From the NCBI GenBank assembly GCA_900314535.1, contig OMVT01000011.1, positions 1 through 58,019 on the forward strand: 58,019 nt of DNA. Reading direction: 5' to 3'. The position numbers and the translations under genes are program-made. Below, one piece after another: positions 16,188 to 26,439 of the stretch. This DNA is from an uncultured Olsenella sp. (GTDB lineage Bacteria; Actinomycetota; Coriobacteriia; Coriobacteriales; Atopobiaceae). The notes beneath the pieces were generated by a model, which saw nothing but the letters and a program-made list of their open reading frames with translations, was not told the origin of the DNA and made no database searches. Position 1 is the first letter of the stretch. Each line of letters begins with the position of its first letter.

Positions 16188-17012
16188 CTACCAGACGCTC
16201 ACTGCCTTATGCTGCGAGGCGGGAAAGACGGTAAGCAGACCATCAGGGGTCCTGGCTTCCGTGAAAGTCGTGTTCGTAGGCTCTGCGCCCAGTGGCTCTG
16301 CGAGCGTGCGGATGCAGACGCTCGGGCGGTTGTTCTCCTCGGAAAGATGGAGGGCTACGACGCACTCCGTATCCTTCGTGACGAGGTGCGGCAGCACGGC
16401 TGCTGCCTGGGCGTTCGAGAGATGGCCGCCCTCTCCCTTGACGCGGTCCTTGAGGTAGCGGGGGTAGGGACCCGTTTCGAGCATCTTCTCGTCGTGGTTG
16501 CTCTCAAGCCCCAGGATGCGGCAGCCGTAGAGTGCATCCAAGGCTTCGTCTGTCACATATCCCGTATCGGTGCACCAGCCGAGCGAGTCCTGGATCTCTC
16601 CCTCGCCGTCTATCACATCGAAGCGGAAGCCTACGGGATCGTTCACATCGTGTGAGGTAGGGAAGGCGCGGATGTGCATGCCGGCAAGATCCAGGGAATC
16701 GTTGTTCTTGATGAGTTCGAAGGGCATCTCCTGGAGATAGGACCTTCCTGCCACGGTGCCTGCCGTGGCAAAGAGAGGGCCGTCGAAGTGGTTGCAGAAG
16801 ACAGAGAGGCCCGAGGTATGGTCTCCGTGCTCGTGGGTCAGAAGCACGGCACAGATATCGTCCAGAGGGGCTGCTACCTCCTGCGCTCTGGTTCTCAGGG
16901 CCTTGTAGGAGATGCCGTCGTCGATGAGAATTGAGCCTTCAGGGCCCTGGACGATGGCGGCATTGCCTTTGGAGCCGCTTGCCAGCACGAAAAGATGTAT
17001 CGAAGGTGTCAT
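16188..17012 (-). CDS. WalJ/YycJ-type metallo-beta-lactamase-fold hydrolase
   Basis: A 274-residue MBL-fold protein starting with FVLASGSKGNAAIV, the N terminus of the YycJ/WalJ group. Metal-binding motifs are THEHGDH (about 59-65), PTSHDV, CTDTGY and ESNHDEKML. In low-GC Gram-positives WalJ is a 5'-3' exonuclease tied to cell-wall and DNA-repair control. It is convergent with hsp20 and divergent from tilS. There is no WalRK operon here, so the cellular role is not settled by context. Confidence 0.85.
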   Translation of the reverse strand: MTPSIHLFVLASGSKGNAAIVQGPEGSILIDDGISYKALRTRAQEVAAPLDDICAVLLTHEHGDHTSGLSVFCNHFDGPLFATAGTVAGRSYLQEMPFELIKNNDSLDLAGMHIRAFPTSHDVNDPVGFRFDVIDGEGEIQDSLGWCTDTGYVTDEALDALYGCRILGLESNHDEKMLETGPYPRYLKDRVKGEGGHLSNAQAAAVLPHLVTKDTECVVALHLSEENNRPSVCIRTLAEPLGAEPTNTTFTEARTPDGLLTVFPASQHKAVSVW

Positions 17013-17105
17013 ATATTTCCCGTTTCTTGGGGCGCTGTTCTAGAATCAGACCTTACTAGCTTAGACATTCCTTGCCCGGGGCACCGAAAACCCTAGGGAA
17101 GGAAC

Positions 17106-18644
17106 ATGCAAGGGAGAGAAATGACAAGCGTTGCCAGAAGATATGCGCCGCCTGCCAAAGCGGCGCCCGGCTCGGAGGGACGAGCTCCTGTCGTCCTGAT
17201 GGTCTCGGGCGGCGCTGATTCGACGGCCCTGCTCGTTCTGGCAGCCACCTCGAAGCTCGATATCGGCGATGGCAGGGGCCTGGCCCATATCGCACGGGAG
17301 CGCCTGGTCGTCCTCCATGTGAACCATGGGCTTCGTGGCATCGATGCGGAAGAGGACGAGGAGTTCGTCCGGGGGCTTGCCGAGCGCTTCGGCATTCCCT
17401 GCCATGTGGAGCACGCTGACATAGCAGCGCTTGCAGAGAAGGGCGACGGAAACGTCGAGAATGCGGGACGCGAGTTCCGTTATGCCGCTGCAGCAAAGCT
17501 CGCAAACGAGCTCTGTGCCGAATATGGCGCCCCGCGTGGAGCAGCAAGGATCGTCACGGCGCACACGGCAGACGACCGTGCCGAGACCTTCTTCATGAAT
17601 GCTATCCGTGGTACCGGCCCCTCCGGCCTCTCCTCGATCCCTCGGCAGAGAAACAGGATCGTGCGTCCGCTTCTGGGATATTCGCACGAAGAGCTCTGCG
17701 ATCTTCTGCGCATGCGCGGCATCGTCTGGCACGAGGACCAGACGAACGCTGATACCGCCTATCTTCGTGCGTACGTGCGGCATGAGATCATGCCGGTCGT
17801 GAAGGCCAGGAATCCGAAGGTGCTCGCAAGCCTTGCCACGACCTGCGACATCCTCTCTGATGAGGATGCGTACCTCACGCAGGTGACGTCCCGCACGTTC
17901 CATGAGCTGGAGAGACGTCGGCAGGAGGGCATGGTCGCGCTCGATGCTGCACGCCTTGCTGCGACCGATGTCGCCGTGGCACGCCGCGTCGTACGGCAAG
18001 CCTTCCTTGCGGTGGCGCCTGACGCCCGCCTCGAGGCCAGGCATATCGAGCGCACGCTCGAGCTTGTGGCAGAAGGCACAGGTTCCCAGACCATCCCTCT
18101 CGGTGTGGATGTGCGCGTGGAGCACGGGCTTCTCTTTGTCCGGGCACGGTCTGCGAGGGAACGCTTCACGGGCGGCTTTCTTCCGGTGCCGGGCACGCTC
18201 GAGCTTCCGGATGGCTCGGTGCTCACGGCTGCTATCACGCCTGTTGCCAAGGGTTCCGACCCTGTGGCAATCGCCCGGGTTCACGGACGCGAGTGGGCAG
18301 GATCTTCGGTCCTGCTCGATGCGGAGCGTGCAGGTGCCTCTGCCCATGATGCAGAGCTCTGGGTGGAGCCGCCGCAGGCAGGGGAGGTCTTCTGCCCTCT
18401 TGGCATGCATGGCCAGTCGAAGAAGCTCTCTGACGCCCTCTGCGATGCGAAGATTCCTGCTGCCGACAAGCAGGACGTCGCCGTCGTCCATACAGGGCCG
18501 ACCGGACACATCGTCTGGGTGGCCGGCCTTCGGGCAGATGAGCGGTGCCGTGTGAGCGCTGCCACGAAGCTGCTGCTAGAATTACGGCTTGAGAGTCCCT
18601 CTGAGGGAGCCAAGTCCAAAGGTGCGAATGCAAAGGAGCAATGA
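17106..18644 (+). CDS. tilS: tRNA(Ile)-lysidine synthase TilS
   Basis: A 512-residue PP-loop ATPase that converts the wobble C34 of tRNA-Ile(CAU) to lysidine so that AUA is read as Ile. The PP-loop is VSGGADSTALL (about residues 33-43), with later family motifs LHVNHGLRG and TAHTADDRAETFFMNAIRGTG. A C-terminal TilS domain extends to the end. Two starts are plausible: ATG at 17106, used here, and ATG at 17121 with AAGGGAGAG in front. It overlaps almost to the start of hpt, the common tilS-hpt-ftsH order. Confidence 0.95.
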   Translation: MQGREMTSVARRYAPPAKAAPGSEGRAPVVLMVSGGADSTALLVLAATSKLDIGDGRGLAHIARERLVVLHVNHGLRGIDAEEDEEFVRGLAERFGIPCHVEHADIAALAEKGDGNVENAGREFRYAAAAKLANELCAEYGAPRGAARIVTAHTADDRAETFFMNAIRGTGPSGLSSIPRQRNRIVRPLLGYSHEELCDLLRMRGIVWHEDQTNADTAYLRAYVRHEIMPVVKARNPKVLASLATTCDILSDEDAYLTQVTSRTFHELERRRQEGMVALDAARLAATDVAVARRVVRQAFLAVAPDARLEARHIERTLELVAEGTGSQTIPLGVDVRVEHGLLFVRARSARERFTGGFLPVPGTLELPDGSVLTAAITPVAKGSDPVAIARVHGREWAGSSVLLDAERAGASAHDAELWVEPPQAGEVFCPLGMHGQSKKLSDALCDAKIPAADKQDVAVVHTGPTGHIVWVAGLRADERCRVSAATKLLLELRLESPSEGAKSKGANAKEQ

Positions 18645-18648
18645 GCCC

Positions 18649-19197
18649 ATGGAACAGCTGCATCCTGATGTAGACCATATCGTTCTGACCGAGGAAGACA
18701 TCCACGATATCGTGACGCGTCTCGGAAGCGAGATCTCGCGCGACTATGCAGGGAAGAACCCGCTCGTCGTCTGCGTCCTCAAAGGTGCCTTCGTCTTCAC
18801 CTCCGATCTTCTGCGTGCCATCACGGTGCCCTGCGAGGTCGACTTCATGGCCGTCTCGAGCTATGGCTCGGGCGTCAAGACCTCGGGTGTCGTCCGCATC
18901 GTGAAGGACCTGTCCACGAAGCTCGAGGGCAGGGACGTCCTGATCGCAGAAGATATCCTCGACTCGGGCCTCACGCTTTCGTACCTGATCGACCTCTTCA
19001 AGGCGCGCAATCCCAAGTCGGTCCGCATTGCCGCCTTCGCCGTCAAGGATATCCCCGACCATGTCCCGGCCGTCGAGCCTGACTACGTCGGAACGCATGT
19101 CCCGAACGAGTTCATCGTCGGATATGGCCTCGATTACGCCGAGCGCTACCGCAACCTGCCCTACATCGGCGTGCTGAAGCCTGAAGTCTATAGCTGA
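18649..19197 (+). CDS. hpt: Hypoxanthine phosphoribosyltransferase
   Basis: A 182-residue purine-salvage enzyme that makes IMP or GMP from hypoxanthine or guanine and PRPP. The PRPP-binding loop is VLIAEDILDSGLTLSYL, and the flexible-loop region is VDFMAVSSYGSG. The C terminus has DYAERYRNLPYIGVLKPEVY, close to other bacterial Hpt. The start at 18649 is 5 bases after the tilS stop, with AGGAG 11 bases upstream; an in-frame ATG at 18628 inside tilS is an alternative. Confidence 0.95.
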   Translation: MEQLHPDVDHIVLTEEDIHDIVTRLGSEISRDYAGKNPLVVCVLKGAFVFTSDLLRAITVPCEVDFMAVSSYGSGVKTSGVVRIVKDLSTKLEGRDVLIAEDILDSGLTLSYLIDLFKARNPKSVRIAAFAVKDIPDHVPAVEPDYVGTHVPNEFIVGYGLDYAERYRNLPYIGVLKPEVYS

Positions 19198-19204
19198 TCT
19201 TTTT

Positions 19205-19230
19205 GAGCCGCCTGCCTCCGCAGGCGGCTC
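19205..19230 (+). terminator. Hairpin between hpt and ftsH
   Basis: A perfect 10-bp stem GAGCCGCCTG / CAGGCGGCTC with a CCTCCG loop. No T-tract follows on the plus strand, so it may only attenuate before ftsH. Confidence 0.6.
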
Positions 19231-19254
19231 GACACTGCCTTTAAGGAGCGATTC

Positions 19255-21219
<1,965 letters not shown>

Positions 21220-21255
21220 GCCTTTCGGCTTGCCGGAGGCAGAAAGCGAGGAAGC

Positions 21256-22425
21256 ATGGATATCAACGAGACGAGCTATGGCCTGGGTGCATCCAAGTCA
21301 TCGATTCGCGAGATTGCCGCCTACGGCTTGCGCCGCAAGGCAGAGATCGGGGCAGACAAGGTCTATGACTTCTCGCTCGGCAATCCTTCCGTGCCGGCTC
21401 CTGCGGAGGTAAAGGAATCCATCGAGAAGTCGCTCGAGCTCGATCCGGTGGCCCTCCACTCCTATACGCCGGCGGCAGGCCTTCCCTTCGTGCGTGACGC
21501 CGTGGCAGAGCACCTCAACAAGGAGTACGGCACCTCCTACAAGGGCGGAGACCTCTACCTCACCTGCGGCGCCGCAGCATCGCTCACGATCACCTTCCAC
21601 GCAATCGCGAACCCGGGCGACGAGATCATCGTTATCGCTCCCTACTTCCCGGAGTACAAGGTCTTCATCGAGGCCGCAGGTGCCACCTGCGTCGAGGTCA
21701 TGGCAGACCCCACAACCTTCCAGATCGACTGCGACGCCGTGCGTGCTGCCATCACGCCCCGCACGAAGGCTGTTGTCATCAACTCTCCGAACAACCCGAT
21801 CGGCACGGTCTATTCGCGTGAGACGCTCGAGAAGCTGGCCAAGGTTCTCTCCGAGGCTGGCCAGGACATCTGCCTTGTCTCCGACGAGCCGTACCGCAAG
21901 ATCGTCTTCGGCGCCGAGGTGCCCTGGGTGCCCTCGATCTGCCCGAACACGGTCGTCTGCTACTCCTATTCGAAGAGCCTCTCGCTTCCGGGCGAGCGCA
22001 TCGGCTGGGTGCTTGTGCCTGACACGAACCCGAACCACGACAGGCTGATTCCGGCCGTTGCTGGCGCTGGCCGCTCCATGGGCTTTGTCTGCGCGCCTGC
22101 GCTCTTCCAGCGTGTGCTTGCGGACTGCGTCGATGTGCCGTCCGATGTCGCTGCCTACGAGAGGAACAGGAAGGCTCTGACCGAGGGCCTCTCTGCGCTT
22201 GGCTATGAGTACATCGAGCCGGAAGGCGCCTTCTATCTCTGGGTGAAGTCGCTCGAGCCGGACGAGAACGCGTTCTTCGAGAAGGCAAAGTCGCTCGAGC
22301 TCCTGCCGGTGCCGTCCGATTCCTTCGGCTGCCACGGCTGGGTGCGCGTCGGCTACTGCGTGAGCTACGACACGATTGTGAACTCCATGCCTGCCTGGAA
22401 GAAGCTCAAGGAGCTGTACCAGTAA
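21256..22425 (+). CDS. PLP-dependent aminotransferase, class I/II
   Basis: A 389-residue fold-type I aminotransferase. Typical motifs are FSLGNPSVPAP, INSPNNPIGTVYS (substrate and PLP ring contact), VSDEPYRKIVFG and SYSKSLSLPGERIGWV with the PLP-binding lysine. The last part carries EGAFYLWVKSLE and VRVGYCVSY. The amino acid specificity cannot be told from sequence. It starts 36 bases after ftsH, with GCGAGGA upstream, and its stop overlaps the ATG of the next gene, so the two are coupled. Confidence 0.9.
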   Translation: MDINETSYGLGASKSSIREIAAYGLRRKAEIGADKVYDFSLGNPSVPAPAEVKESIEKSLELDPVALHSYTPAAGLPFVRDAVAEHLNKEYGTSYKGGDLYLTCGAAASLTITFHAIANPGDEIIVIAPYFPEYKVFIEAAGATCVEVMADPTTFQIDCDAVRAAITPRTKAVVINSPNNPIGTVYSRETLEKLAKVLSEAGQDICLVSDEPYRKIVFGAEVPWVPSICPNTVVCYSYSKSLSLPGERIGWVLVPDTNPNHDRLIPAVAGAGRSMGFVCAPALFQRVLADCVDVPSDVAAYERNRKALTEGLSALGYEYIEPEGAFYLWVKSLEPDENAFFEKAKSLELLPVPSDSFGCHGWVRVGYCVSYDTIVNSMPAWKKLKELYQ

Positions 22426-22817
22426 TGGCAAAGAAGAAAAGGAGCTGCGAGGAGTGCGCGCTCTCGACAGAGAAGCCGGGCTTTCTCCGCTCGAAGGCCG
22501 TGTGCCTGGCACCAGAAGGGTCAGGCGCTGATGCCGCAGAGGGCGGCAGGCACTGCCCGCAGTTCGTGCCGCGCATGAAGAGCCTGAACGCCGTCCAGAA
22601 CCTTGAGGCCATGAACCTCTGGGCCCACAAGAACGTGAGGCGTGCGGAGGCAGGAGAGGAAGCCACGGCCACAGAGACCGTCGAGGCCACTGATGACGAC
22701 CTCGCGCTTGCTGCGGCTGAGGCCAAGGCGCGTGCTGCCAGGGCCCGGGCTGAGGCGGCAGAAGCCGAGGCAGAGCTCGCCGAGGCACGCCTGAGGGCAC
22801 GCCAGAAGCGCTCCTAA
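22425..22817 (+). CDS. Small four-cysteine protein with C-terminal coiled coil
   Basis: A 130-residue protein of unknown function, translationally coupled to the aminotransferase by a TAATG overlap. The N-terminal 50 residues contain CEEC, then single cysteines in KAVCLAP and HCPQF, a spacing that suggests a small zinc or metal site. The last 45 residues are an Ala/Glu/Arg-rich helix likely to form a coiled coil. No membrane segment or known family is recognised. Confidence 0.75.
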   Translation: MAKKKRSCEECALSTEKPGFLRSKAVCLAPEGSGADAAEGGRHCPQFVPRMKSLNAVQNLEAMNLWAHKNVRRAEAGEEATATETVEATDDDLALAAAEAKARAARARAEAAEAEAELAEARLRARQKRS

Positions 22818-22839
22818 AAATATGGGCATAGCGTGAGAG

Positions 22840-22874
22840 GGGGCAGGCACCCATGCGGTGCCTGCCCCCTTGCC
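22840..22874 (+). terminator. Terminator after the ftsH-aminotransferase unit
   Basis: A perfect 13-bp stem GGGGGCAGGCACC / GGTGCCTGCCCCC with loop CATGC, followed by TTGCC. Confidence 0.85.
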
Positions 22875-22923
22875 GCTACGATGGGCATGAAAAAGACGAT
22901 TTCAGCTTCAGAAGGTGTGCCTC

Positions 22924-23733
22924 ATGAATCTGGCCTCAGATGTCCATACCCATACGCTCTTCTCCCGCCATGCCTACTCGACGATCCAGGAGAACGTGAC
23001 AGCAGCGAAGGCCCAGGGTCTCGAGCTCCTGGGCTCGACCGACCACTTCTCCTCGATGCTCTTTACAGAGCAGGACCTGCGCAACTTCCAGTTCTTCGTC
23101 AATCTCTCGGTCTGGCCGCGCATCTGGGACGGCGTAGTCGTCCTTCGCGGCTGCGAGGCTGATATCGTGGATATGGACGGGCACCTCTTCGGCTGGGATA
23201 TCGACGTGCCCACAGGCATCACGGACATGCCGTATCAGAAGAAGCGGAGCCTGAAGGATATGGTCTTCCGCGGCATCGACTATGCAATCGCTTCGGTGCA
23301 TGGGAAGGCATTTGCAGATGGCGGCAATCCGGTGCAGGTCTCGGAGATGTACATCAAGGCATTGCAGGACCCGAAGGTCGCAATCCTGGGGCATATCGGC
23401 CGCTCGGGCCTCACGTTCGAGCTCGATCCCGTGCTCGAGGAGGCAGCACGCCTCCACAAGATGGTCGAGATCAACGAGCACAGCCTCGATATCTCCCCGT
23501 CAGGCAAGATCAGCAAGAAGTGCCGGAGGATTGCCGAACGCGCGGCCGAGCTCGGCGTCCAGATTGCCGTGAGCACGGACGCCCATATTGCGACAGACAT
23601 CGGCCATCTCGATGCTGCCCGCTCGATGCTCGAAGAGATCGACTTCCCCGAAGAGCTTGTGGCCACGCGCTCGAAGGATGCATTCCTGAAGGCGCTGAGA
23701 GTTGCCAACGTCGCAGATATCCAGATCGGCTAG
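22924..23733 (+). CDS. PHP-domain phosphoesterase (YcdX-like)
   Basis: A 269-residue PHP-fold metal-dependent phosphoesterase. Motif I is DVHTHTLFSRHAYST, motif II is GSTDHFSS, motif III is RGCEADIVDMDGHL, and the later metal ligands are ASVHGKAF, LGHIGR and STDAHIATDIGHLD. The set matches YcdX-like three-metal PHP proteins; the substrate is unknown. ATG at 22924 is preferred; a GTG at 22915 is also in frame. It has a hairpin terminator shared with the convergent xth. Confidence 0.87.
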   Translation: MNLASDVHTHTLFSRHAYSTIQENVTAAKAQGLELLGSTDHFSSMLFTEQDLRNFQFFVNLSVWPRIWDGVVVLRGCEADIVDMDGHLFGWDIDVPTGITDMPYQKKRSLKDMVFRGIDYAIASVHGKAFADGGNPVQVSEMYIKALQDPKVAILGHIGRSGLTFELDPVLEEAARLHKMVEINEHSLDISPSGKISKKCRRIAERAAELGVQIAVSTDAHIATDIGHLDAARSMLEEIDFPEELVATRSKDAFLKALRVANVADIQIG

Positions 23734-23739
23734 ATGAAA

Positions 23740-23767
23740 GAAGAGGCCGGGTCACCCCGGCCTCTTC
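23740..23767. terminator. Bidirectional terminator between PHP gene and xth
   Basis: A perfect 12-bp stem GAAGAGGCCGGG / CCCGGCCTCTTC with loop TCAC, between convergent genes. Confidence 0.85.
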
Positions 23768-23787
23768 TCGTAGCTGCGTGCTCTGCT

Positions 23788-24567
23788 CTAAAGCGCGATA
23801 TCGAGCTCGATCGGGCAGTGGTCCGATCCCATGATCTCATCGTGGATCTTTGCGTCCTGGACGCGGTCCTCTGCACCGTCGCTCACGAGGAAGTAGTCGA
23901 TGCGCCAGCCGATGCCACGGGCACGGGCACGCATGCGGTAGCTCCACCACGTATAGGCACCCTCGAGCGTCGGGTTTGCCTCACGGAAGACATCGTGGAA
24001 GCCGGCAGCGAGGAGCTTCGTGAAGCCCTCGCGCTCCTGGTCGGAAAATCCTGCATTCTCGTGGTTCGTGTCAGGGTTCTTGAGGTCAATCTCCTCGTGG
24101 GCGACATTGAAGTCGCCGCAGGTGACGACCGGCTTGTCCTTTGCAAGCTTTGCCAGGAAGTCCGTGTAGGCACGGTCCCACTCCATGCGCTCGCCGATGC
24201 GGGCAAGCCCCTGCTTCGAGTTCGGCGTATAGACGCAGACGAACCAGAATTTCGGGAATTCGAGGGCACAGACGCGGCCTTCGTCCTCGGCGACAGGCGA
24301 GCCGATCTCGCGGACAACCTGGATTGGCTCCTCGCGGCTGAAGACCGCCGTGCCGGAATAGCCCTTGCGTGCGGCATAGCTCCAGGTCTGCGTATAGCCG
24401 GGGAGGTCGAGCTCGACCTGGCCCTCCTGGAGCTTCGTCTCCTGGATTGCGAAGATATCGGCATCGAGCGATTCGAATATCTCCTGGAAGCTTGGCTCCT
24501 TCTTGAGGACAGCGCGCAGGCCGTTCACATTCCAGGAGATGAACTTCTGCGTATGTGTATCACCCAT
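23788..24567 (-). CDS. xth: Exodeoxyribonuclease III
   Basis: A 259-residue AP endonuclease/3'-5' exonuclease of the ExoIII/ExoA family, used in base excision repair. Motifs are FISWNVNGLRAVLKK, AIQETKLQ, GYSGTAVFSRE, YTPNSKQGLARIGER, CGDFNVAHEEIDLKNP and the C-terminal WRIDYFLVS and GSDHCPIEL, with all catalytic Asp, Asn and His residues in place. The length is standard for the Gram-positive ExoA group. The patatin gene lies upstream in the same direction. Confidence 0.96.
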   Translation of the reverse strand: MGDTHTQKFISWNVNGLRAVLKKEPSFQEIFESLDADIFAIQETKLQEGQVELDLPGYTQTWSYAARKGYSGTAVFSREEPIQVVREIGSPVAEDEGRVCALEFPKFWFVCVYTPNSKQGLARIGERMEWDRAYTDFLAKLAKDKPVVTCGDFNVAHEEIDLKNPDTNHENAGFSDQEREGFTKLLAAGFHDVFREANPTLEGAYTWWSYRMRARARGIGWRIDYFLVSDGAEDRVQDAKIHDEIMGSDHCPIELDIAL

Positions 24568-24621
24568 AGGATGCTCCTTGCTGGTTGGAAATGATGCTTC
24601 AAGACTAGCGTATCTCAGGCC

Positions 24622-25521
24622 TCAGCCAAAGAGCCACTGCTCCCATCGGGGCCACTCCTCGACTCCCTGGGCATGTCCCTGTGCATAGGCATCCTCGAGC
24701 TTCGGGCGGTCGATCGTCGTGGACTTCACCGGCATGACGCGTGGCCGGACGACAAGGGCGCATCCTTCCTCTTCCAGCCGGTCAAGCTCATCCAGGCTCT
24801 CGTTGTAGCGCTCGTTCCTTGTCTGGAGCGCCTGCTCCAAGGCTTCGTCTCCCTTTGCGATCCTGTGGTAGACGCGGCGCATCAGAGGTGTCGGCTCCTT
24901 CTTGCGGTAGCCCCTGGGACGGGTCGCAATGACCATGAGGCGCTTGAAGCCGCGCTCGCGGACCAGGTGGAGCGGGATGCCGGCACCGTCTCCTATGCCG
25001 CCGTCAAAGAGCTTGTGGCCGCCCAATACCTGCGGCTCCATCATGCCGGGAAGCGTCGAGCTTGACCAGACTTTCCTCATGAGCTCATGGACATCGGGCA
25101 TATCGTCCTTCGTCCATACAAGCGTGCGTCCCGTGTCGCCTTCGAAGCACTGGATCGCGATCGGCGTCGGGTTGGCTGCAAAGGCCTCGTAGTCGAAGGG
25201 CAGATAGCCATCGTCGACGCAGCCGATGTAGTCGTACCATGCATTGAAGTAGCCGTGCCCCGTCAGGAACGAGCGCACGCCTCCTGCCTCGGGCCGCCTG
25301 TCGGCGAGCACGATGAAGGCGTTCTTCACGCGCTCCTGGTCTCCCGAGACGAAATCGACCGTATGGCTTGCTCCTGCGCTCACGCCGCAGACGAAATCGA
25401 ACGATACGCCGTGCTCCAGAAGCACATTGGCAAAGCCTGCGGTATAACTGGCTCGGTAGCCTCCTCCTTCGAAGAGGAGTGCGCAATCGCTCACGTGGCG
25501 CTCATGTGCAGCTGTCTCCAT
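24622..25521 (-). CDS. Patatin-like phospholipase
   Basis: A 299-residue patatin/RssA-YjjU-type esterase. The oxyanion-hole motif is LLFEGGGYRASYTAGF, the nucleophile is in GVSAGAS (G-x-S-x-G), and the catalytic Asp is in FDGGIGDGAGIP. It is expected to hydrolyse acyl esters of membrane lipids in the cytoplasm. The start at 25521 follows AGAAAGGT; the longer open frame to 25983 is antisense to the sirtuin gene and was rejected. It is divergent from the sirtuin gene. Confidence 0.88.
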   Translation of the reverse strand: METAAHERHVSDCALLFEGGGYRASYTAGFANVLLEHGVSFDFVCGVSAGASHTVDFVSGDQERVKNAFIVLADRRPEAGGVRSFLTGHGYFNAWYDYIGCVDDGYLPFDYEAFAANPTPIAIQCFEGDTGRTLVWTKDDMPDVHELMRKVWSSSTLPGMMEPQVLGGHKLFDGGIGDGAGIPLHLVRERGFKRLMVIATRPRGYRKKEPTPLMRRVYHRIAKGDEALEQALQTRNERYNESLDELDRLEEEGCALVVRPRVMPVKSTTIDRPKLEDAYAQGHAQGVEEWPRWEQWLFG

Positions 25522-25584
25522 GAATGCGACCTTTCTGGAACAGCGCTCATGAGCACTGTGGCATGCGAGAAGGGATGAGGTGCT

Positions 25585-26325
25585 ATGGGAGAATATCTTA
25601 CCAATCCGGCCGATGCGCAGGCTGCGATGAAGAAGGTGATGGAGAAGGCACGCCATGCGGTCTTCTTCGGAGGTGCTGGCGTCTCCACGGCAAGCGGCAT
25701 TCCTGACTTCAGGAGCCCGAATGGCCTCTACAACCAGCGTGGCTACAAGTATCCGCCCGAGGAGATGCTCTCGCACAGCTTCTATATGACGCACAGGGAG
25801 GAGTTCTTCGACTTCTATCGCCATGTCATGTGCGTGCCTGCAGCCAAGCCGAACCAGTGCCACAGGAAGCTTGCCGAGCTCGAGCAAGAAGGAAAGCTCG
25901 ACTGCGTGATCACGCAGAACATCGATGGGCTCCACCAGGCAGCAGGCTCCAGGCATGTGATAGAGCTCCACGGCTCGACGCACCGGAATATCTGCCAGAA
26001 GTGCGGAGCAGTCTACTCCGAGGAGTGGATCCTGGATACGGAAGGCGTGCCGAAGTGCCCGAAGTGCGGAGGCGATGTGAAGCCCGATGTCGTGCTCTAC
26101 GAGGAGAGCCTCAAAGAGGAGAACCTGATCGGTGCCGTGAAGGCGATCCAGAAGGCAGACGTCCTGATCATCGGCGGCACGTCGCTTGTCGTCTATCCGG
26201 CGGCGGGGCTGGTGGACTACTTCCAGGGCGATACGCTTGTCGTCTGCAACCTCGAGGCGGGGCCGCGCGACAGTGCTGCAGACCTTATCTGCGCCTGCGA
26301 TATCGCAAAGACCTTCGACTTCTAA
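25585..26325 (+). CDS. cobB: NAD-dependent protein deacylase (sirtuin)
   Basis: A 246-residue Sir2-family enzyme that removes acyl groups from lysines using NAD. The NAD site is GAGVSTASGIPDFRS (about 30-44), followed by TQNIDGLHQ and the catalytic His in ELHGSTH. A zinc module has CQKC and CPKC, and the second NAD motif is GGTSLVVYPA. The zinc-ribbon and length fit the bacterial CobB/Sir2 class. A single-gene unit, divergent from the patatin gene; start at 25585. Confidence 0.94.
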   Translation: MGEYLTNPADAQAAMKKVMEKARHAVFFGGAGVSTASGIPDFRSPNGLYNQRGYKYPPEEMLSHSFYMTHREEFFDFYRHVMCVPAAKPNQCHRKLAELEQEGKLDCVITQNIDGLHQAAGSRHVIELHGSTHRNICQKCGAVYSEEWILDTEGVPKCPKCGGDVKPDVVLYEESLKEENLIGAVKAIQKADVLIIGGTSLVVYPAAGLVDYFQGDTLVVCNLEAGPRDSAADLICACDIAKTFDF

Positions 26326-26439
26326 GGTTTCGAAGAACGCACAGGTACAGCCTTCAGCGGCACAAGGTGCGCGCGACGGCTACAATCGAAACCATCCATC
26401 TACAGATTCTGCTGCCCTTGCGGCATGGAAGGACCGATC

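Noticed and set aside
24622..25983. Longer start for the patatin gene at 25983
   Set aside because: The extra 154 residues are antisense to the sirtuin gene, and a start with a ribosome binding site exists at 25521.
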